64,000 nucleotides of DNA from Schistocerca nitens (lineage: Eukaryota > Arthropoda > Insecta > Orthoptera > Acrididae), in the NCBI RefSeq assembly GCF_023898315.1, contig NC_064619.1, positions 502,296,594-502,360,593 of the forward strand, written 5' to 3'. Both the position numbers and the translations under genes were made by a program. Numbering within the stretch: position 1 is the first letter of the stretch; each line of letters opens with the position of its first letter. This document shows positions 57,517 to 64,000 of this stretch, one piece after another. A model generated the notes under the pieces. It searched no databases. It was not told the DNA's origin and was given only the letters and a program-made list of their open reading frames with translations.

Positions 57517-57698
57517 GTCTAAAGCGCTGTAGTCATGGACTGTGCGGCTGATCCCGACGGAGGTTCGAGTCCTCCCTCGGGCATGGGTGTGTGTTTATCC
57601 TTAGGATAATTCAGGTTAAGTAGTGTGTAAGCTTAGGGACTGATGACCTCAGCAGTTAAGTCCCAAAGGGTTTCGAACACATTTGAACATTTTTTAAA
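57517..57698 (+). mobile_element. tRNA-derived SINE, head type B, 5'-truncated, in Penelope
   Basis: Head remnant gtctaaagcgctgtagtcat, box B ggttcgagtcctccctc, gtaagcttagggactgatga core, and end cacatttgaacatttttt. Target duplication ctacgttatatcg at 57504-57516 and 57699-57711, perfect (13 bp). Confidence 0.94.
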
Positions 57699-58044
57699 CT
57701 ACGTTATATCGAAAAGGGACTGAGGAAGATTCAGCTAAAAAGTAGGTGAGAATGGGAAGTAGGTAGGTGGAGGGGAAGCGTTAAACATTAATCATAACTG
57801 TAAGAAGGAGGATAATAAGAATGAGATAAACTGTTTTACAAGGAACCAACGAACTGTAACAACGTTAAACAGTTTGAAGTACCAGCTTAAAACCTTGAAG
57901 AAACTGTCGAGTCTCAAGTTGCAGCTCATCATTTAACATGTTACCATACCTATCGCGTGTATGTTTAATAATTTCCGGTTCTTCACATAATTCTAATTTC
58001 CGCTCTTTAATGTCCTTGTACAAAAGAACAGATTCACGCACGTT

Positions 58045-58320
58045 TTAAGGGGAGTGATTAGTAATGAGTAAATGATCTGCAAATGTATAGTGCTGCAAAT
58101 TACCTCCCTTCTTTCTTAGTAAATGTTCTTTATACCTTCCTTCGGCCGCCCTGAGAGTTTGACCTATACAGTACGAGGGGCAATTATTACAAATCATTTT
58201 ATAAACACCTGAATTACAAAAGGAACCACTGACATTGTTTATTATAGGCGCGAAGTTTCTTTTTAAGCTGTTGCCAGCGGAGAATGTTACATTACATTCG
58301 TATTTATCCACTAATTAGCG
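58045..58320 (-). pseudogene. GIY-YIG endonuclease domain of a Penelope-like element
   Basis: An 88-codon frame with NSGVYKMICNNCPSYCIGQT, in which GVYK and YCIGQT are the GIY and YIG motifs, followed by RAAEGRYKEHLL and FADHLLITNHS. The two-Cys CNNC spacing between the motifs is typical of Penelope-type GIY-YIG domains. In the intact enzyme this domain nicks target DNA. Frame continuity beyond this piece is lost, so it is called a pseudogene. Confidence 0.8.
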
Positions 58321-58810
58321 TTTTATACTGAGGAATACATTTCCAGGGAAAGAAATAGAAATTCGTTTACTATTTTCCGCTTAGTTGCGCTTGATGTATT
58401 TTGAGCATTTTTAGTGGTTTTTCTTGTTGCTGATGAGATCAACCAAATTTTGATTAGACCTGTTGTTAACGGCATTTTATTTTATACCAGCAATTTCATT
58501 CTGCAAATTAATCATGGATAGAGGCCTTGATAAGGCGCGGTCAATACCGTAATGAAAGAATGCAATGTGTGTGCATGTGGATTTGCAGAGTCAGTTGGAA
58601 TAATATAACCCAAATCAGTAGCCATGCTTCGAATATTAAAGCTTTTGTTATTATGACATTCATAAATCACAACAACTACAATTACACAGTGTTTTGGTGA
58701 AGTGCAAAGTGATTTTACGAGCTTATTTGTGAAAATACGCTCTATATTTATGTGTGTTTCGCAACACTTCACCATGATGCTGAGAAAAAAATGTCGAGCC
58801 ACACGGAAAC

Positions 58811-59580
58811 ATAACAGGCTACCTATAATACATAATATACAAGTTGTCCTGAAGAATCATGCACACCTAGTGTAAAGATTAAATAAAACAGAAACCCACT
58901 TATGAAGGCATAATGGTGCTGAAACATGTTTGGGAACTTGGAAAAACTGTGTTTTGCATAACTGGTCGACCTTCCATCCCAAATATTAACTGCAAACACA
59001 GTAAACACAAGGAGCTGCAAATCCACTTGAAGAATAGTGTATCTGATTCATAATCTACTGCAAGCACCAGTTTTCGGAGACGTGATCCGTTAAGTGTACT
59101 TTGCCGCGAAATTATTGCCAACAGGTGAAATTTTCAGGAATGTTAATGACCTTTCTTTCCTGAGTGAGGTTCATATGGAGAAATTTCCCTTTGGAAAACT
59201 TGCCTTCGTGTGATGCTCGTGGTGTTCGTAATCTCTATGTTTGAAAATTTTCTACAATCTGTATCACCCAAGGATATGCATCAATTGTTACTGAAGAGTA
59301 AACATAAGAATAAAATATGAGAATTGTGAATTGTTATAAGAATGAAATGTAAGAAAATGGGAATTTAATAAAGAACCACAATCCCTGAAAATATCACACA
59401 CGTACAGAGATTATAAAATAAATGTCTGACGCTTATAGTGAAACAGAGTTGTAATTTTACAATTAATATAACCTCCTTGTATCTCCTACGTTGATAAAAA
59501 ACGTTCCTGTAGTAGCCCTCTACGAACATGGGTGGACAAATGAAAAAAAAAAAAACTAGAATTAAATAAAACAAATAAAA
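58811..59580. other. no gene recognised
   Basis: AT-rich; no domain. An A-run lies at about 59545-59558. Confidence 0.35.
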
Positions 59581-59656
59581 ACAATAATCGGGTTTCGAAC
59601 ACGGGACGCAAAAGGGAGAGACCGTGACACTAGCCGATAAGCCACTTTTTTTTTTA
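59581..59656 (-). other. tRNA-like sequence, possible SINE head
   Basis: On the minus strand gtggcttatcggctagtgtc (box A-like) and gtgttcgaaacccg (box B-like, 59590-59603), spaced as in a tRNA, followed by an A/T-rich run. Neither a full cloverleaf nor a target duplication is clear. A SINE head is more likely than a tRNA gene. Confidence 0.4.
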
Positions 59657-59952
59657 AATATGCGTATGTTGCAAGTGTGTTCTGCGGTAGCTGTCTCGGA
59701 ATTTGATTTTCTCCCTTCCCACAGAATTAGGCATAGTAATGAAATACAGAGGAGTTAATCACTGTTCATCTGTCGATATATCTGAATTGAGGCTGCGTCA
59801 CAGGTATGTAATGTTTGTGAGAAACAGTCAACACTAGTCTCTGGTTTATTAATATCAAAATGGTGGTGAAAACCAGTTATTTGTATACTAAGTGCTAATC
59901 CATATGAAACATCACTTTTCGATACAAGCCAGTGTTTAGTGGCAAACATACA

Positions 59953-60364
59953 AATCTGGAAATTTGTGTTACGGTCTGCCGGCCGCGGTGGCCGAGCGGT
60001 TTTAGGCGCTTCAGTCCGGAACCGCGCTGCTGCTACGGTCGCAGTTTCGAATCCTGCCTCGGGCATGGATGTGTGTGATGTCCTTAGGTTAGTTAGGTTC
60101 AAGTGGTTCTAAGTCTAGGGGACTGATGACCTCAGATGTTAAGTCCCATAGCCATTTGAACCATTTTTGTGTTAAGGTCTAAAGGGACCAAACTGCTTAG
60201 GTCATAGGTCCCTAAGCCGACACGTTACTTAATCTAACTTGAACTAACTTACACTATGAACAACACAAACACACCCATGTCCAAGGGAGGGCTCGAACCT
60301 CTGACGGGGGGAGCCGCACGATCCGTGACAAGGCCCCTAAGACCGCGCAGCTACCCCGCGCAGC
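59953..60364 (-). mobile_element. tRNA-derived SINE, head type C, interrupted
   Basis: Reverse-oriented type C element: 3' end ctggaaatttgtgtta (59957-), then after the nested SINE accaaactgcttaggtcat, box B complement gctcgaacctctgac and a head ending ctaccccgcgcagc (about 60364). Target duplication ggcaaacataca at 59941-59952 and 60365-60376, perfect (12 bp), spanning the nested copy. Confidence 0.92.
59978..60165 (+). mobile_element. tRNA-derived SINE, head type A, nested in type C SINE
   Basis: Full type A head (gccggccgcggtggccgagc), box B region gtttcgaatcctg, core ggggactgatgacctca. The tail lacks agtgctcaga. Duplication tttgtgttacggtct (59963-59977) and tttgtgttaaggtct (60166-60180), one mismatch. 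It lies wholly within the type C element. Confidence 0.95.
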
Positions 60365-60376
60365 GGCAAACATACA

Positions 60377-61025
60377 CCTGGCTCCGTTAGTGTTTACTTA
60401 GCATATGAGTAATACCAAACTAAGGTGGGTTTTGAGGAAGATAGTAGCAGCTCTGTTCTGGTATTGTATGTCTCTTACCCTAACCACTTACAAACATTGT
60501 GACGCACATGCAGTTTCTCATAGTTATTATTTAAATCCTAATATCCTGATTTCTATCCATATATGCTTATCTCTTTCAATTTACTCCACCTGCCCTTATA
60601 CAAAACACTTTCTTCCTAAGAATGTAAATAAGAGTTCTATTATACAGAAATGAGACAACACTTTTCCAGTCAGAAGAATATATCTAAACTTGGTAAAATA
60701 ATTACAAATATTTTTATTAGTTTATCAACGGAATAATCTAGGCTTAAAACTAATAAATAAAAAAAAGATGCAATAAAATGCTTTCAAAATTTCACTATCA
60801 TGAAAACTCTATGTAAGTCGGTGCAATAAAATGAAACACCGTGTGTGAAAATTTTCTTTCGGCAAGAGCAAAGTTTAACTCCTAAGGTACATAAATAAAG
60901 GTGACATTTGGACGCATATTACAATAATTCAGTAATTTTCGCTCGCTGTAAGAATATTTGTCAACATTAGTGCACAGTGTAGACACAGCTGACTAGTTTC
61001 CCCGTATTTTAATAAATTAGCTGTT
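60377..61025. other. no gene recognised
   Basis: AT-rich; would hold the 3' UTR of the tetraspanin copy if one was retained. No poly(A) tract recognised. Confidence 0.35.
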
Positions 61026-61640
61026 TTACCTAGGTGCATTATTAGCAATTTCTTTGCATTCCGGATTCCTCTGGCTGCGGTATTGGTAAGCGACGACGGC
61101 TGTAATTATCTCTGTAAAGCTGAGAAACAAGCCTGTCTCTCCTGACACATTGAAGGCGTAGTTGATCGTGCTCTGCAGGGCCTCGGCGATCTTTGATCAC
61201 TTTACTATAGCGCAGATGTGTGGACAAGAAGTAGTATTGTCTTCTTTATGGAACCCTCAGCACTGAAACACTGTCTCCAAATCCATCTGTGTTGCCGTGT
61301 TTTCAGTGCTGTTCCATCCCTGCTTTGCGAGTTGCTGCATCTGCTCCAGGCAGGCGCATGGCACTCTGAACTGCACCAGGAACAGCAGGAACAGGAACAG
61401 CATGTAAGGAAAGAACAGCAATTGATGATGTTTGACATCACCAATTAGTCTGAGAATAGAAATGAGAATAACGGAGATGTCACAGGAGAGTATGCCGCGA
61501 AAGGTCGGGAGGTTTTCACCAAGTGTGTAAGGTGTCAGGCAAATCCAACACCTTCCATGAAAACCCTGACATGATAAGCAAATCCAGTAGTATGTCACAT
61601 AGCTCCGAATAAATCGTGACATTAAATTAACAAAAGTAAT
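61026..61640 (-). pseudogene. tetraspanin (TSPAN13/31-like) retrocopy pseudogene
   Basis: Minus-strand frame ending at a stop (61026-61028). Readable blocks: LISILRLIGDVKHHQLLFF (TM2 and the conserved GAVKHHQ turn, here GDVKHHQ), YMLFLFLLFLVQF (TM3), CACLEQMQQLAKQGWNSTE (start of the large loop), METVFQC-like MDLETVFQC and GFHKEDNTTSCPHIC (large loop with the CCG site read as C-stop-G), and NYAFNVSGETGLFLSFTEI then AYQYRSQRNPE (TM4 and tail). Two in-frame TGA codons interrupt it (one at 61257-61259, the second Cys of CCG). The first transmembrane region is not clearly readable. No introns are seen where tetraspanin genes have them, pointing to a processed copy. The parental protein is a small four-pass membrane scaffold. 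Confidence 0.75.
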
Positions 61641-61834
61641 ACGAGTAACGAGTAAGCAAATGGAATACCACAGACTAACACAAGAATGCCTAGATGAATG
61701 CCATACCTTCCCACCGTGGGACAGACGCAGTTCCGAGGGGAGAAACGAGAACAGAAGCCGAGAGCAGAACCGTGTTAAGCTGTAAGGCCCTACGATAAGG
61801 GACGGACGGACACCCACGTCGCCAGCTAACCGCT

Positions 61835-62166
61835 AGGACCACACCACCCGCAAGTTTTACCGTGAGACTTTTTCGCGTCTCTGTTACGTCAAGACCACCC
61901 GCCAGCCAATGTTAAAAGCTAGAGCCCTTCAGAAGAACAATATAGATCTTACGATAACACAAAAAGGGCTGCACCACCCGCAAGTTTTAGCGTGAGACTT
62001 TTTCGCCTCTCTGTTACGTTAGGACCCTCCCCCCCCCCCCCCCCCAGCCCATGTTAAAAGATAGAGCCCTCCAGAAGAACAGTATAGATGTTACGATAAC
62101 ACTAAAGGACCACACCAGCTGCAAGTTTTAGCGTGAGACTTTTTCGCCTCTTTGTTACGTTGCAAA
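61835..62166 (+). repeat. tandem repeat, about 130-140 bp unit, 2.4 copies
   Basis: Units start near 61835, 61965 and 62105, each with caccacccgcaagtttta-like wording (third: caccagctgcaagttttag) and gtgagactttttcgc. Between them lie gttaaaagctagagccct and aacaatatagatcttacg. Unit 2 is longer because of a C-run (about 62029-62045). It ends part-way through the third unit. Confidence 0.9.
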
Positions 62167-63480
62167 CTTTAAAAACATTGCCCAACCACGAAAAGTATGA
62201 CATTTCTCATTGGACAGACAGAATTTTTGTAGGCGGAGCTTAAGGTTAACATTGAGACCCTGATTGGTCAGATGAAAACACAGATAGATAGTTTTTTTAA
62301 ACGAACTTCGGTAAATTGTAGTAAGGAGAAGTTAGAGCAGAGTTGCTTCCGAGACAGCGAGGTGAGCGGAGCTGTGCTGTCCTTCGCCCCCTGACGAACA
62401 CCGACAAGGTAATGAACGCACGCGATGCCGCATAACAGCGCATAAAGCTTCACTCAGAACTCCAGAGGTCTCATCTGTTACACCTCCTTTTTGCGTAATA
62501 CTAGTGTCGATCGTCAATTAAAGCTCATGGTGTTCATATTTGCCCCTTGAAGTAAAAATCTGAAACGCAATGATTTTTCTGTTATATAGTTATTGAGAAG
62601 CCACATAAGCCACTGTAATTTACGACAAGTTAGATAAGTAATTAAAGATAATTAAGGGTCACTGTAGACCATTTTGATAGTTTTCTCTTTTGTGAAACTT
62701 AATTTAAACCTAGATTATAGATGTGATATGGCATAGGTCATCCTTCGATCCTTTTGTAGAACTTGGAAACCCATTCAGGGAATATTCGTTCACATTTTTG
62801 TTGAACGCAGTTGGTTTTTACCATCCTGTATTAAAACATTTCCTTCTATCAATAGTGCAATTTATAAACAATGTTTTGTGAGTAGAATAAAATTTCCAAT
62901 GGTAAACTTAACTGCTTTCTCGACGTTATTTTACCAGCTAACTAAAAATAGGAAAGCCTTGAACCCCTTCCACTAAATTTAGTTAGTATTAAGATTCTTT
63001 TACAGGGAGTGCAGTGGAGCTGACGCTGAAATCCTTAAGTATTTGGTTATATCATCGCTAGTCTCACTAAACTCTTCTGAATTCTACATGTCATGTGTGG
63101 TCTGGCGTCTCCTTACCAGCAACAGGTCCCAGGTTCAAACTAGTCAATTCCCTAAAAAACACGCTCAGAGCGTCGTTGCGCGAAAGTGGCAGGGAGACAC
63201 GATATAGAACAAACAGACACCACGCAGAATGTTTAGAAGTGCCGTAGCACGCTAATTGACAGCAACTCCAATTAGAATGAAGGCTACAAAAGTATACATA
63301 TATTTAACGCAGTAAGTGCGTTTTTCGAACATGTAAATGCGCAACACATGTTCAGGTCATTCAATACCTGCTTTTGTTTTACTGAGCCGGTCTTCACGCG
63401 GTAATATAAATTTATAAAGAAAAATGTATAGAAATCTAACAGTCACGAGGGATAATAATACGAGACGAACTTCATCTGCG
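62167..63480. other. no gene recognised
   Basis: AT-rich; short frames without domains. Confidence 0.4.
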
Positions 63481-63666
63481 GCCGAGCGGTTCTGGGCGCT
63501 TCAGTCTGGAACCGCGCGACCGCTACCGTCGCAAGTTCGAATCCTGCCTCGGGCGTGGATGTGTATGATGTCCTTAGGTTAGTTCGGTATAACTAGTTCT
63601 AAGTTCTAGGGGACTGATGACCTCAGATGTTAAGTCCCATAGTGCTCAGAGCCATTTGAACCATTT
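63481..63666 (+). mobile_element. tRNA-derived SINE, head type A, slightly 5'-truncated
   Basis: Begins gccgagcggttctgggc, box B agttcgaatcctgcc, core ggggactgatgacctca, end ccatttgaaccattt. Target duplication gaacttcatctgcg at 63467-63480 and 63667-63680, perfect (14 bp). Confidence 0.95.
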
Positions 63667-63680
63667 GAACTTCATCTGCG

Positions 63681-64000
63681 CTATTCAACTGGCAAATGGT
63701 GTTCTGGCGCGCTAAAAGGCATCTACGTCGAAAACTTTGACTGACGTTTTATCAGAAAATGTCGAGTATCTACGTATAAGCTGAGACACGTGTTTACTTT
63801 TTTTTAGTTTCTCTTCCGCTGAGTGACGTTTCTGGGAAATCTGATTATGACACTTGCCGTGTTCTCTTCGGAAAGGTGTTGGCAAACTCATAACACTACT
63901 TACGAACTACACATGCTTCTTTTCATATTCACACAATATGAAGCTGGTGTACAATACATTCTATAGATTTTAAAGTCGTGGTTGTACGAACAAATTCTTT
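63681..64000. other. no gene recognised
   Basis: AT-rich end of the window. Confidence 0.4.

Larger units (their letters stand above)
57005..58810 (-). mobile_element. Penelope-like element, C-terminal part
   Basis: A minus-strand GIY-YIG endonuclease region (58045-58311) is preceded, on the minus strand, by a basic linker (about 58320-58540) and followed by a long 3' region ending in the tail repeat at about 57010-57110. Penelope elements couple a reverse transcriptase to a GIY-YIG nuclease. No RT core is readable here, so the element is 5'-truncated or decayed, with several breaks. A type B SINE lies in the 3' region. Confidence 0.7.

Noticed and set aside
61257-61259. In-frame TGA as a selenocysteine codon in the tetraspanin
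   Set aside because: Tetraspanins are not selenoproteins. A second TGA follows, and the site corresponds to a normal Cys of the CCG motif; simple decay explains both.
61257-61817. 186-codon frame as a full novel membrane protein
   Set aside because: Its C-terminal half is clearly tetraspanin. The N-terminal half has no sensible match and is probably out-of-frame sequence upstream of the pseudogene.
5693-63666. Many tRNA-like sequences with good box B
   Set aside because: All lie at the heads of SINEs or LINE 5' ends, lack proper acceptor-stem closure and 3' terminators, and most have target duplications. None supports a functional tRNA gene.
1-64000. CRISPR array, prophage, operon or ribosome-binding sites
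   Set aside because: No regularly spaced direct repeats and no prokaryotic gene organisation; the window is eukaryotic repeat DNA.

Overview
The window is a stretch of a large, repeat-packed insect genome. I infer an orthopteran (grasshopper or locust): it has an AT-rich background, several different LINE clades, many tRNA-derived SINEs of the kind I associate with locusts, Tc1, mariner and pogo transposons, a Penelope-like element, and essentially no host coding sequence. No intact host gene was found. The only host-derived coding sequence I recognise is a decayed tetraspanin copy (TSPAN13/TSPAN31-like) near 61.0-61.6 kb.

Layout. 0-2.4 kb: the 3' part of a CR1/Jockey-group LINE with an open frame from endonuclease through reverse transcriptase. 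3.2-3.9 kb: a CpG- and GC-rich island with a GA repeat. 5-8 kb: two SINEs, an RTE LINE tail and a Tc1 remnant. 8.1-12.2 kb: an intact-looking Tc1-like element (340 aa transposase), a DUF7869-like remnant, and an intact-looking mariner (356 aa transposase). 12.5-14.2 kb: a Jockey-type LINE remnant split by a SINE. 14.8-17.3 kb: an RTE LINE. 19-22.5 kb: an RNase-H-bearing LINE, also split by a SINE. 24.2-28.1 kb: a tandem tRNA-like repeat, SINEs, an RTE piece and a Ty3/Gypsy fossil. 28.9-30.3 kb: an unclassified element with terminal inverted repeats. 30.8-32.3 kb: RTE remnants. 33.6-35.7 kb: a Tc1 element carrying three SINEs. 36.2-36.9 kb: an internally deleted relative of the first LINE. 37.7-41.25 kb: the most complete RTE LINE. 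41.7-44.1 kb: a Tc1 element holding a pogo-like element. 46.1-47.2 kb: a mariner remnant. 47.6-51.4 kb: a CR1/Jockey-group LINE broken by a SINE and a mariner. 52.1-52.5 kb: a Penelope-tail-like segment and a 49-bp-arm hairpin. 57.0-58.8 kb: a Penelope-like element with a GIY-YIG domain. 60-63.7 kb: a SINE nested in a SINE, the tetraspanin pseudogene, a tandem repeat and a last SINE.

The genes do not form a pathway. The window is a stratigraphy of insertions, and in many cases the target-site duplications are still readable, so relative ages can be ordered. SINEs are often the youngest layer. They lie inside the LINEs at 12.5, 19-22.5, 41 and 47.6 kb, inside the Tc1 at 33.6 kb, inside the Gypsy and Penelope elements, and inside another SINE. 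They would have been moved by LINE enzymes, and the two intact-looking transposases could mobilise related non-autonomous copies.

The most notable signals are: (1) two RTE LINE copies that both begin with a tRNA-like segment carrying box A and box B motifs; (2) a short core shared by SINE families with different tRNA heads, with an 11-nt match to the 3' end of the RTE LINE; (3) the intact Tc1 and mariner elements; (4) the unclassified inverted-repeat element at 28.9 kb; and (5) the 52.3 kb hairpin. I found no operon, CRISPR array or novel multi-gene system.
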